Origin: CAIJXB01 sp964455905
GTDB lineage: Bacteria > Chlamydiota > Chlamydiia > Chlamydiales > Rhabdochlamydiaceae
NCBI GenBank assembly: GCA_964455905.1
Contig: CAYVYN010000008.1
Coordinates: 21,741-85,740, forward strand
Length of the DNA: 64,000 nt
Direction of reading: 5' to 3'
Under the pieces are notes generated by a model that was not told the origin of the DNA, made no database searches, and saw nothing but the letters and a program-made list of their open reading frames with translations. Below, piece after piece: positions 44,862 to 52,924 of the stretch. The translations under genes and the position numbers were made by a program. The stretch's first letter is position 1. Each line of letters opens with the position of its first letter.

Positions 44862-45662
44862 TTAGAGAGGTTTTTCGTCCATGCAGCACCAGATGATATC
44901 TTCTGGAATTCCATTAACTGGATTATCATCTATCGGCTTGATTTCTTGAAAAGGGACTTCATTGGAAGGCAGAGGAATTTCTATAACTTGATGTATTGGT
45001 GAACTAGAGGTTCTTTGTTTTTTAGTTTCAGAAATCGCGTTAAGAAGTTTATCAGAATAGCTTTTTCTTTTTTTTGAAATGGAGTTATTTTTAGCGTGAC
45101 TTTTGCTTTCCGCTATTTTGAAATTGTCAGCTGATGTTGTGTTTTTTTCTTTAAAAAAAAGTTCGAGCTCTTCGATAGAAGGTTGTTTGTGATATAGCGA
45201 AAAGAATGACCTTTTTAAAGAATAAAAAGTGTTTTTTATAGTGTTTTCAGAGTAGTAACTTCCGTCATTCAAAATATGACAAGATTTTAAAGGGAAAGAG
45301 CACATTTTTTCTGTGTTTTCTTTTTTTAATTTAAAAAAAACTTCCATGCATTTTATGTCAGAAATAAGCTTTGTTTTTTTTATTTGAGGACAAAGTTGAT
45401 TTATCCATTTTTCTCTAATTTGTTTAACGGTCCTAGTTTGGTTTAGTACGGGATTTATTTGAGCAACTTCTCTAAATTGATTTGGAGATCCTTTTCTAAT
45501 TGGGTTAAAAAATACAGATACTCCTTGCTCTGCAAGTGTGGTCATCGATTTTGTAAGACTGCTTGTTTCTTCAGATGACCAGAACTTTTTTGTTGTTGAT
45601 GGTTCTTTAAATAAAAAACTCTTTTCTGATGGCAAAGTATTAGATAATTTTACCGGCGTCAT
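44862..45662 (-). CDS. Myb/SANT-like (R2R3) protein with nuclear-localisation-like signal
   Basis: The 266-residue protein has two Myb-type repeats. Repeat 1 (about 25-95) has FWSSEE (Trp28), NQFREVAQ (Phe63) and TRTVKQIREKWINQLCPQI (Trp86), matching the third-helix GRTxxQCRxRWxNxLxP pattern of Myb. Repeat 2 (about 96-153) ends SENTIKNTFYSLKRS, matching GRTDNAIKNHWNSTLKR with Phe146 for Trp. The 23-residue spacing from Phe63 to Trp86 equals that from Phe123 to Phe146. KKRK at 197-200 and KKQR at 214-217 form a bipartite basic signal. Myb DNA-binding repeats of this kind are eukaryotic, so a nuclear-targeted effector is inferred. The ribosome site is weak. It lies 51 bases after the MFS gene. 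Confidence 0.75.
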   Translation of the reverse strand: MTPVKLSNTLPSEKSFLFKEPSTTKKFWSSEETSSLTKSMTTLAEQGVSVFFNPIRKGSPNQFREVAQINPVLNQTRTVKQIREKWINQLCPQIKKTKLISDIKCMEVFFKLKKENTEKMCSFPLKSCHILNDGSYYSENTIKNTFYSLKRSFFSLYHKQPSIEELELFFKEKNTTSADNFKIAESKSHAKNNSISKKRKSYSDKLLNAISETKKQRTSSSPIHQVIEIPLPSNEVPFQEIKPIDDNPVNGIPEDIIWCCMDEKPL

Positions 45663-45713
45663 AAAATTTTTAGTTCTCCGAATGGTGTCTTATCTTTTTA
45701 TAATAGTTTTTCC

Positions 45714-46928
45714 TTATCGAGAAAAGATTTTTTTCGACGATGTAAGTATGTATATACTGGCTCCTAGCAACATAGAGGTTCCTCCTATCCACATAGGCAT
45801 TGTGGGATAGTTTCCAACGATAGCCCCTGATGCAATAGGGCTTATAATTAATGCTGCAGCATTAACTGAACTAAAAATACCTAGTGTTTCTCCTTGCATT
45901 TTAGATGAATTTGATACAAGAGCCGTTGATGTGGGAGTTGTAAGTGATGTCGAGTAGCAAATAAGAAAAAGAATGGGCCATAAATAGTGAATAGAGTGAT
46001 TTAGGGGGATTAGAAAAATAGACAGGGCTGTTAGTATTAGCCCACAGAAAAAAAGAGTTTCAGGTTTAAATCGTTTAATAAACGGACGGATCAAAAGACC
46101 CGCGCTTAACGCGTAAAAAGCACCTGCTAATCCAAAAAAAATTCCAAGATCTGCTGTTGTGAAATCAAATTGAAATATAAGAAAAACAGGAATAAATTCG
46201 AAAAAATAAGACCATCCAAAATAATTTAAAAACGAACAAAGAAATAAAGTTCTTAAGCCTTTATAAAAAAAAGCCTTTTTCATTTCTATGAGTCCCATAT
46301 TCCAAGAAAGAGCTCTTTTAAATAGCTGAAAATGTGTTTCTTTAAAGAAAAAAAAAGTAAATATTAGATTAATTACTATAAGGACGGTTGTGGAGATGAA
46401 GGGGATGCTATAGTGAAAAGATGAGAGCATGCCACTACAAAAAGGTCCAAGAGTAAAACCCATGCCTGAAGCCATGCTGTATAGTCCAAAGTTTTTTGTT
46501 TTTTCCTCCTCTTTACTGACGTCGGCGATTACAGCTTGAACAATCGCTGTATTACCGGATGCACACCCAATTAAGAGTCTAGAGCTTAACAAAAGGGAGA
46601 GACTGTTTAATAAAACGCCAAAAAAAGCTACCAAATACCCACCTAAAGCAACTAGAAGACTTATTTGAAGTGTTTTTTTTCTACCTCTGCTATCTGAAAT
46701 AGCTCCCCAGATAGGGGCTGTTAAAAATTGTGCTAATGGCATTAAAGAGAAAAGTATTCCGAGCCACATGCCTCGAATTGTGTGAGATGTGTCTGGATGA
46801 AGCAGGGGGCATTTTATATCGAAAATCATTGATGAAAAAAGAGGGTAGACTAGGCCAATGCCAAGATAGTCAATAAATCCGATAAAAAGGGCTATGTATA
46901 AAGAACGTTTATTAGAGTGATGAAACAT
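45714..46928 (-). CDS. MFS transporter, DHA1 (TetA-like) type
   Basis: I choose the ATG at 46928 (404 aa); ATG at 46937 or TTG at 46943 are possible but put GGGA too close to the start. The protein has 12 predicted helices. The loop after helix 2, APIWGAISDSRGRKKTL, is the MFS motif A, and RLLIGCASGNTAIVQAVIADVSKEEEKTKNFG followed by GMGFTLGPF is motif C, typical of drug/proton antiporters. Efflux of a small molecule is likely but the substrate is unknown. It lies downstream of pnp behind a terminator. Confidence 0.8.
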   Translation of the reverse strand: MFHHSNKRSLYIALFIGFIDYLGIGLVYPLFSSMIFDIKCPLLHPDTSHTIRGMWLGILFSLMPLAQFLTAPIWGAISDSRGRKKTLQISLLVALGGYLVAFFGVLLNSLSLLLSSRLLIGCASGNTAIVQAVIADVSKEEEKTKNFGLYSMASGMGFTLGPFCSGMLSSFHYSIPFISTTVLIVINLIFTFFFFKETHFQLFKRALSWNMGLIEMKKAFFYKGLRTLFLCSFLNYFGWSYFFEFIPVFLIFQFDFTTADLGIFFGLAGAFYALSAGLLIRPFIKRFKPETLFFCGLILTALSIFLIPLNHSIHYLWPILFLICYSTSLTTPTSTALVSNSSKMQGETLGIFSSVNAAALIISPIASGAIVGNYPTMPMWIGGTSMLLGASIYILTSSKKIFSR

Positions 46929-46959
46929 ATGTACCATTCCCAAGAATTACAATAAAAGT

Positions 46960-46990
46960 AACCCACCCTCAATTATGTTGAGAGTGGGTT
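46960..46990 (-). terminator. Terminator following pnp
   Basis: AACCCAC (46960-46966) pairs with GTGGGTT (46984-46990), extended inward by CTCAA/TTGAG. On the minus strand it follows the pnp stop; TTTTATTG comes after it. Confidence 0.6.
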
Positions 46991-46997
46991 GTTTTTT

Positions 46998-49106
46998 TTA
47001 TTTAGCTGGAGGCGGCAGAAGAACTTTATGACTGAGTTTAATTTGTCCTCTATCATTTATTTCTAATACCTTTACCTCAAGAGGATCTCCTTCTTTAACC
47101 ACATCTGTGACATTTTGCACTCTAGCGTGCGCAAGCTCAGATATGTGACAAAGTCCTTCTTTTCCCGGGAATATTTCTACAAAAGCGCCAAATGCTGTTG
47201 TTGATACAACCTTGCCTTTATATGTTTTACCTACTTCAGCTTCAGCGGTTAATCCAAGGATGATTTCTTTTGCTTTTTCCATAGACGCAGGGTTTGAAGA
47301 AGAAATGCTTACAAGGCCGCTATCGCTAATGTCAATTTGTGCTCCTGTAGTTTCTATAATCGCACGAATTTGCTTTCCAGAAGGTCCGATTACAATACCG
47401 ATTTTACTTGGCTTAATTTGAAGAACTTCGATGCGAGGAGCATAACGAGAAAGCGTGCTATTTGTTTGAGGGCAAGCTTCTAGCATTTTGTTGAGGATAT
47501 GCGTTCTTCCTTGTTTTGCTTGCGAAAGAGCCGCTTTCATGATTTCTTGGGTAATGCCTTCTACCTTAATATCTAATTGGAAAGCTGTTACGCCTTCTGC
47601 ATTTCCCGTAACTTTGAAATCCATATCTCCAAGAGCATCTTCAGCACCTAAAATATCAGAAAGGATAGCGTATTCATTTCCTTCTAAAATTAGTCCCATG
47701 GCAATTCCTGCTATAGGATGTTTAATAGGAACTCCAGCATTCATAAGAGCAAGACAGCCTCCGCAGACAGAAGCCATAGAAGAGGAACCATTACACTCTG
47801 TAATATTAGATTCTACTCTAACCACATAAGGAAACGATTCTTGTGATGGCATAGTCATATACAATGCTCTTTCGGCGAGTTTACCGTGTCCAATTTCCCT
47901 TCGTCCAGGTGTTCCCATTCTGCCTACTTCTCCAACAGAAAACGGAGGGAATGTGTATTGTAGATAGAACTTTCTAGTCCAGTCGCCATTTAAATCTTCG
48001 TAGCGCATAGACATATTTTCTCCGCCTAGAGTAGCTACAGCTAAAGCTTGTGTTTCACCTCTTGTGAAAAGAGAGCTTCCGTGGGTTCTTGGAAGAAGGC
48101 CTTGTTCCACAGAAATGTGACGGATTTCTGTACAGCTTCTTCCGTCGACGCGGACTTTTTCTTTTAAAATCATTTGTCTCATGATGTGCGCTTGAGCTTT
48201 TTTAAAGCTGGAACTTACTGCTAGCGGTGTATAAAGAGCATCTTCTTTAGGCAAATAAAGCTCAGTTACTTCTGCTTCTAACGTGTCAATAGCTTGTTGT
48301 CTTATTTGTTTTTCTTTAATACGGAATATTTCTTGTAATTTTTTTTCGTATTTTTTTAGCAGTTCGTCTTCTAGTTCTTTTGGCGCTAGTTTGATATGCT
48401 CTCTATTTTTTGGTTTGCCAATAGCTTTTTGCCATTCGAGAAGTTTTTTGCAAATTTCTTTAATAGCAGAGTGGCCTTCTTCAATAGCTTGCATGATTTG
48501 CTCTTCAGTTAAGAAGTCTGCATACCCTTCGATCATTAAAATAGCGTCTTCAGAACCTGCTAAGATAAGGTCTAGTTTAGAAGTTTTTTGCTCTTCTATA
48601 GTTGGGTTAATGACGAAGCGATCTCCTAAAAGTCCAACACGAACAGCTCCTATTGGTTTAATAAAAGGGACGTCGGATAGCACTAATGCTGCGGATGCTC
48701 CGCAAATAGCTAGAGGCTCTGGTGAGTTTACTCCATCGTAAGAGTATACGTATGAAAGCACTTGCGTTTCTTTGTAAAAGCCATCTTCGAAAAGTGGACG
48801 TAAGGGTCTATCGATAAGGCGACTGACTAGAGTTTCCTTTTCAGAAGGGCGACCTTCTCTTTTAATGAATCCACCAAGAGTTTTTCCTGCGGAAGAAAAT
48901 TTTTCTTGGTAATCAACTCTAAGAGGTAAAAAATCGATATGATCTTCAGGTTTAGGAGCTGAGCATACCGTTGTAAGGAGAAGGGTATCTTCGCATCGTA
49001 AAGTAACCGCGGCATTCGCTTGTTTTGCTATTTTACCCGTTTCGAAAATAAGAGTTTTTCCGCCAACAGAAACTCTAAGTTCATGTATTGTGTTTGGTGT
49101 ATTCAT
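46998..49106 (-). CDS. pnp: Polyribonucleotide nucleotidyltransferase
   Basis: The 702-residue enzyme degrades RNA 3' to 5' with phosphate. Domains in order are RNase PH 1 (about 1-220), an all-helical linker, RNase PH 2 (about 310-550) with the phosphate-site GGSSMA-like CNGSSMASVCGG and catalytic GDMDFKVTGN, a KH domain with IGPSGKQIRAIIE and an S1 domain from about 620 (VGKTYKGKVVSTTAFGAFVEIFPGKEGLCHISEL). It is the second gene of rpsO-pnp, a pairing conserved in bacteria and in the same order in Chlamydia. A large hairpin precedes the start. Confidence 0.96.
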   Translation of the reverse strand: MNTPNTIHELRVSVGGKTLIFETGKIAKQANAAVTLRCEDTLLLTTVCSAPKPEDHIDFLPLRVDYQEKFSSAGKTLGGFIKREGRPSEKETLVSRLIDRPLRPLFEDGFYKETQVLSYVYSYDGVNSPEPLAICGASAALVLSDVPFIKPIGAVRVGLLGDRFVINPTIEEQKTSKLDLILAGSEDAILMIEGYADFLTEEQIMQAIEEGHSAIKEICKKLLEWQKAIGKPKNREHIKLAPKELEDELLKKYEKKLQEIFRIKEKQIRQQAIDTLEAEVTELYLPKEDALYTPLAVSSSFKKAQAHIMRQMILKEKVRVDGRSCTEIRHISVEQGLLPRTHGSSLFTRGETQALAVATLGGENMSMRYEDLNGDWTRKFYLQYTFPPFSVGEVGRMGTPGRREIGHGKLAERALYMTMPSQESFPYVVRVESNITECNGSSSMASVCGGCLALMNAGVPIKHPIAGIAMGLILEGNEYAILSDILGAEDALGDMDFKVTGNAEGVTAFQLDIKVEGITQEIMKAALSQAKQGRTHILNKMLEACPQTNSTLSRYAPRIEVLQIKPSKIGIVIGPSGKQIRAIIETTGAQIDISDSGLVSISSSNPASMEKAKEIILGLTAEAEVGKTYKGKVVSTTAFGAFVEIFPGKEGLCHISELAHARVQNVTDVVKEGDPLEVKVLEINDRGQIKLSHKVLLPPPAK

Positions 49107-49145
49107 GTATTTCTCGCTTTATAGTTTGTGATGTTTGCAGATTGC

Positions 49146-49234
49146 GAGATGAACTGACCACTTAGAGAGAAAATGTTTTTCTTTCTAAATGGACCTTTCA
49201 TCTCAGACTGCGTTTTCAGGTGTTTTTTCCTGAA
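49146..49234 (-). promoter_or_regulatory. Structured 5' leader of pnp
   Basis: A long imperfect hairpin spans 49146-49204: GAGATGAA (49146-49153) pairs with TTCATCTC (49197-49204), and inside it TTAGAGAGAAAA (49163 on) pairs with TTTTTCTTTCTAA. A second stem follows, TTCAGG (49215-49220) with CCTGAA (49229-49234). The pnp leader of E. coli has similar stems cut by RNase III for autoregulation, so that role is a reasonable inference here. Confidence 0.45.
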
Positions 49235-49282
49235 GAGGGCGAGTATAGCAGAGTTTTATAGAAAAGCAAAAGAAAAGAAAAA

Positions 49283-49322
49283 AAACAACCCCACTTTATC
49301 AAAAGAGAAAGAGGGGTTGTTT
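49283..49322 (-). terminator. Intrinsic terminator of rpsO
   Basis: AAACAACCCC (49283-49292) pairs perfectly with GGGGTTGTTT (49313-49322). On the minus strand the stem is followed by a long T-rich run. Part of the transcription may read through into pnp. Confidence 0.75.
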
Positions 49323-49332
49323 AAAAGAAATG

Positions 49333-49602
49333 TTATTTACGGAGGTTAAGACGCACAATGAGATTTTGATATCGTTTTGTGTCTGTAGAATTTAGGTAAT
49401 CAAGAAGTTTTCTTCTTTGCCCTACGAGCTTAAGAAGAGAAAGTCTTGATCCGTGATCTTTAGGAGCCGCTTTAAGGTGCTCTGTCAGTTCTGTAATTCT
49501 TTCCGTTAGGATTGCGATTTGTACATCAGCAGATCCTGTATCTTTTTCATGTAGCTGAAATTTCTTGGTAATTTCTTCCTTAGTACCCTTATCTAAAGAC
49601 AT
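49333..49602 (-). CDS. rpsO: 30S ribosomal protein S15
   Basis: The 89-residue protein has the S15 pattern, including DTGSADVQIAILTERITELTEHLK and DHGSRLSLLKLVGQRRKLLDYL. It binds 16S rRNA in the central domain early in assembly. AGGGAGA lies just before the ATG and a promoter-like pair lies further upstream. It precedes pnp, as in most bacteria. Confidence 0.97.
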   Translation of the reverse strand: MSLDKGTKEEITKKFQLHEKDTGSADVQIAILTERITELTEHLKAAPKDHGSRLSLLKLVGQRRKLLDYLNSTDTKRYQNLIVRLNLRK

Positions 49603-49669
49603 CTGTATTCTCCCTATATTGAGAGTTTAAAAGGTAGACAAAAATTTAAAAACTTAAAACATTGAGAAC

Positions 49670-49699
49670 ATTGTAACCTAACAAAGCTTAAGAGATCAA
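49670..49699 (-). promoter_or_regulatory. Probable rpsO promoter
   Basis: On the minus strand TTGATC (49699-49694) and TACAAT (49675-49670) are 18 bases apart, about 70 bases before the rpsO start. Confidence 0.38.
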
Positions 49700-49853
49700 C
49701 CAAAATCTTGCGTTATTTTTGCAAAGCGATAGGATTCTTGCTATTTGAGAGTTTGTCTGCTACAGTTTCTCTTCACCAATTCTAGCATAAGTTAGCTTTA
49801 AAGGTGAATAACTATGATCTGAAAAATCACTTTAAAAAAAGTTTTAGCTTAAA

Positions 49854-50348
49854 ATGCGAGAGTGTTGTCCTGTGCTAGATGCTGATGATTTTTTTATGAG
49901 GGAAGCTCTTTCGGAGGCTAAAATTGCCTATTCGAAGGACGAGGTTCCTGTAGGTGCTGTTGCTGTTTTTGAAGGCGTTGTCATTGCTAGGGCTCATAAC
50001 CTTGTTGAGTCTGTAGGTGATGCATCTGCTCATGCGGAGTTGCTTTGTCTTAGAAAGGCTGCTGAGTTTTTGGGAGGGTGGAGGCTGGGAGGTGTTACTT
50101 TATATTCCACCTTGGAGCCGTGTTCTCTTTGTGCGGGTGCTATTTTTTCTTTTAGGGTTTCTCGTGTCGTTTGGGGCGCTCCTGATTTAAGAATGGGTGC
50201 TGATGGTAGTTGGATTCAGTTGCTCTCTTTAAATCATCCTATGCATAAAGTGAGTGTTGAAAGAGGGGTGCTTGCTAGCGAGTCTTCGGCGCTTTTAAGG
50301 GCGTTTTTTCAGGAAAAAAGAAGGAGGGGTTGTGGAGGAGATATTTGA
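49854..50348 (+). CDS. tadA: tRNA-specific adenosine deaminase
   Basis: The 164-residue zinc enzyme converts A34 to inosine in the tRNA-Arg(ACG) anticodon. The deaminase motifs are present: His60-Ala-Glu62 (SAHAELLCLRKA) and Pro89-Cys90-Ser-Leu-Cys93 (TLEPCSLCAGAI). No clear ribosome site precedes the ATG. The following small gene overlaps its end by 17 bases. The order rpsO, tadA and this small gene is the same as in Chlamydia. Confidence 0.92.
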   Translation: MRECCPVLDADDFFMREALSEAKIAYSKDEVPVGAVAVFEGVVIARAHNLVESVGDASAHAELLCLRKAAEFLGGWRLGGVTLYSTLEPCSLCAGAIFSFRVSRVVWGAPDLRMGADGSWIQLLSLNHPMHKVSVERGVLASESSALLRAFFQEKRRRGCGGDI

Positions 50349-50577
50349 AGAAATGATTATTGGGCAAAGGAAGCGTTTGCATGCTGCTGCTAAGGAAATA
50401 CTTCCTTCTGTAACCGAAGATGATCTTTTGCAGATTAATGATTTTTCTTTGCTTGAGAATCATCCTTTTGTTCGGTATGAGGAAGGCGTTTTAGAGGGGT
50501 TGTTGTCTGCTAGAATGGCGTATTTGGCAGAAAAATCTAAAATTAAGTGCGAAGTTCAGGAAAATGCTTGTTTTTAA
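50332..50577 (+). CDS. Small conserved chlamydial protein (CT845-like position)
   Basis: The 81-residue acidic protein starts at GTG (50332) inside the end of tadA, which suggests translational coupling. It is helical, has no signal or membrane segment, and contains the conserved-looking DDLLQINDFSLLENHPFVRYEEGVLEGLLSAR. In Chlamydia trachomatis a small hypothetical gene (CT845) occupies the same place after tadA, so it is probably the orthologue. Function is unknown. Confidence 0.72.
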   Translation: MEEIFEEMIIGQRKRLHAAAKEILPSVTEDDLLQINDFSLLENHPFVRYEEGVLEGLLSARMAYLAEKSKIKCEVQENACF

Positions 50578-50634
50578 TAGTTGATTGCGTTTTACTATTT
50601 GGTTTAAATTGTAACGAATTTTTTAGGAGTTCAT

Positions 50635-50940
50635 ATGAAAAAAGAAGGTCATCCACCATATCAGAAGGTTCTATTTGTAGACTCTTCTACAGGGTTTAAA
50701 TTTGTATGTGGTACAACATTAAAGACAAAAGAAAAAGAAACGTTTGAAGGACAAGAGTATCCAGTTTGTCGTTTGTCTACATCTTCTGCTTCTCATCCTT
50801 TCTGGACAAAAAGCAATCAGTTTGTTGATTCAGAAGGTCGCGTAGATAAGTTCATGAAGAGATATAAAAAACCTCTAATTGAAGCTGTTGAAAGCGCTGA
50901 GAAAGAAGAAGAAAAACCTAAAAAACGCAGCAAGAAGTAA
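50635..50940 (+). CDS. rpmE: 50S ribosomal protein L31 type B
   Basis: The 101-residue protein has the L31 core GHPPYQKVLFVDSSTGFKF and SSASHPFWTKSNQFVDSEGRVDKFMKRY. It lacks the CxxC pair of the zinc-binding form, so it belongs to type B. The C-terminal tail is Lys/Glu-rich as in chlamydial L31. TAGGAG lies eight bases before the ATG. It heads the block with prfA, prmC and ffh in the same order as in Chlamydia. Confidence 0.93.
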   Translation: MKKEGHPPYQKVLFVDSSTGFKFVCGTTLKTKEKETFEGQEYPVCRLSTSSASHPFWTKSNQFVDSEGRVDKFMKRYKKPLIEAVESAEKEEEKPKKRSKK

Positions 50941-50943
50941 AGT

Positions 50944-52020
50944 ATGCAAGAGAGAATACATAAGTTGCTTTCTCGTTTAGAGGAAGTAGAACACCTTTTA
51001 GGTGAACCTCATATTCTCTCTGATCAAAAAATGTATCGCTCTATTACGCAAGAGCATGCGTATCTTTCAGAGGTCAAAGATGTTTGGGCCTCTCTTTCAC
51101 AATGTGTCAAGCAATTAGAAGAAAATCGTCAACTTCTTAAGGTTGAATTTGATCCTGAGTTCGTTTCTGTCATTCGAGAAGAAATTGATCGGTTAGTTTT
51201 GGATGAGCCCTTACTGCAGAAAAGGCTTGAAACATTGCTTGTTCCTCCTGATCCTAGAGATAGTCGTAGTATTATTTTGGAGCTTCGTGCGGGCACGGGC
51301 GGGGATGAAGCTGCTATTTTTGTTGGTGATTGTGTACGAATGTATAAGTGTTTTGCTGATAAGAAGGGTTGGGCTTATGAGCTTTTAAGTTCAGCTCCTT
51401 CTGAAATGGGTGGATTTAAAGAGTACATTATGCAGATCTCTGGGGTTAATGTGCACAGATTTATGCAGTATGAGGCTGGTACGCATAGAGTTCAACGAGT
51501 TCCTAAGACAGAGGCTCAGGGAAGGGTTCATACTTCAGCCATTACTGTAGCTGTTATGTTAGAGCCGGATGAGGAAGAAAGTGTTGTTATAGATGAAGCT
51601 GATCTTAGAGTTGATACTTATAGATCCTCTGGAGCCGGTGGTCAGCACGTTAATACTACAGATTCGGCAGTAAGGCTTACGCATATTCCTACGGGAACTG
51701 TAGTTTATTGTCAGGAAGAAAGAAGTCAGCATAAAAATAAAGATAAAGCTATGCGCCTTTTGTCTGCTAAAATTGCAGAGGATAAGCGAAGAAAGCTAGA
51801 TCAGGAAAGGTCCGATCTTAGATCTTCTCAAGTGGGTAGTGGTGATAGATCTGAAAGGATAAGAACTTATAATTTTTCTCAAAATCGAGTTACTGATCAT
51901 AGAATCGATTTGACTTTATATCGGTTGGATCAGGTTATGGATGGTGATTTGGATGAGATTACAGAAGCGTTAGTTGCTTATAATTATAAAAACGAGCTTT
52001 CGGGCGGTGTTCAAGAGTGA
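50944..52020 (+). CDS. prfA: Peptide chain release factor 1
   Basis: The 358-residue factor ends translation at UAA and UAG. The catalytic GGQ motif is at 232-234 (SSGAGGQHVNTTDSAVRLTH) and the codon-reading PxT motif is PKT at 187-189, where most RF1 proteins have PAT or PVT, which identifies RF1 rather than RF2. It starts three bases after rpmE and overlaps prmC by four bases; PrmC methylates the GGQ glutamine, so enzyme and substrate are coupled. Confidence 0.96.
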   Translation: MQERIHKLLSRLEEVEHLLGEPHILSDQKMYRSITQEHAYLSEVKDVWASLSQCVKQLEENRQLLKVEFDPEFVSVIREEIDRLVLDEPLLQKRLETLLVPPDPRDSRSIILELRAGTGGDEAAIFVGDCVRMYKCFADKKGWAYELLSSAPSEMGGFKEYIMQISGVNVHRFMQYEAGTHRVQRVPKTEAQGRVHTSAITVAVMLEPDEEESVVIDEADLRVDTYRSSGAGGQHVNTTDSAVRLTHIPTGTVVYCQEERSQHKNKDKAMRLLSAKIAEDKRRKLDQERSDLRSSQVGSGDRSERIRTYNFSQNRVTDHRIDLTLYRLDQVMDGDLDEITEALVAYNYKNELSGGVQE

Positions 52021-52865
52021 AGCTTCTTGGTGAAGTTTTAAAGCTTTCTATTCAGTATTTGAAAGATAAGAGTGTTTCTTCTCCAAGGCTTGTAGCAGAG
52101 CTTTTGCTGTCTCATGTGTTAGGTCTTGCTAGGATTGATCTTTATATGAGATTTGAGTGTCCTTTAGAGGAAGCTGAGCTTGCTGTTTATAGAGGGTTTT
52201 TGAAGAGGGCTGCTTGTTTTGAGCCTGTGGAATATATTATTGGCAAAGTGGATTTTTATGGTTGCTTTCTCAGTGTTTCTAAAGATGTTTTAATTCCGAG
52301 ACCTGAAACTGAAATTTTAGTGGATAAAGCGGCTCAAATTTTGCAAAAAGAGCCTCTTGCTAATCGACATTTAGCAGACATTTGTTGTGGTAGTGGCTGT
52401 ATAGGAATTAGTTTAAAGAAGAAGTTTCCTGAGTTGTCCGTTTATTTGTCTGATAAAAGTGAGGCAGCTCTTAATATTTGCAAGAAAAATGTAGATGAAA
52501 ACGGACTTTCTGTTGCGGTTTTTTCTGGTGATTTATTGGAGCCTTTTTCAGGAATAAAGTTAGATTATGTTTTTTGTAACCCTCCTTATATTGCAGAGGG
52601 AGAATATTTAGGCTTAGACTCTTCTGTTCGTGACTATGAGCCTAAAATGGCTCTGGTTGGAGGGGCGAGTGGTTTGGTTTTTTATGAGAGGTTAGCAAGG
52701 GATCTTCCTTTGTATTTAGCGCCTCAGGGTAAGGTGTTTTTAGAAATTGGAGCGGGGCAGGGTGAAATGTTGTATAAAATATTTTCATCTCCTTGCTGGA
52801 AGAAAAAAGAGTTGTCTTGTGATTTTGCTGGGCATGATCGCTTTTTTTTTCTTGAAATAGAATGA
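52017..52865 (+). CDS. prmC: Release factor glutamine methyltransferase
   Basis: The 282-residue SAM-dependent enzyme methylates the Gln of the release-factor GGQ motif. It has the N-terminal helical domain, SRPETEI-like IPRPETEILVD, the SAM-binding DICCGSGCIGISL and the catalytic NPPY motif at 188-191. The ATG overlaps the prfA stop (GTGA context). Length and motifs are normal. Confidence 0.95.
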   Translation: MKLLGEVLKLSIQYLKDKSVSSPRLVAELLLSHVLGLARIDLYMRFECPLEEAELAVYRGFLKRAACFEPVEYIIGKVDFYGCFLSVSKDVLIPRPETEILVDKAAQILQKEPLANRHLADICCGSGCIGISLKKKFPELSVYLSDKSEAALNICKKNVDENGLSVAVFSGDLLEPFSGIKLDYVFCNPPYIAEGEYLGLDSSVRDYEPKMALVGGASGLVFYERLARDLPLYLAPQGKVFLEIGAGQGEMLYKIFSSPCWKKKELSCDFAGHDRFFFLEIE

Positions 52866-52924
52866 GTTTCTAGATTATCCTTTGTGGTGTTTTGTAAAAC
52901 ATTTATCTTGTGTAAGTATTTAGC

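Noticed and set aside
48283..48741. 152-codon plus-strand open frame inside pnp
   Set aside because: It is antisense to the highly conserved pnp coding sequence; composition is Ser/Cys-rich as expected of a shadow frame.
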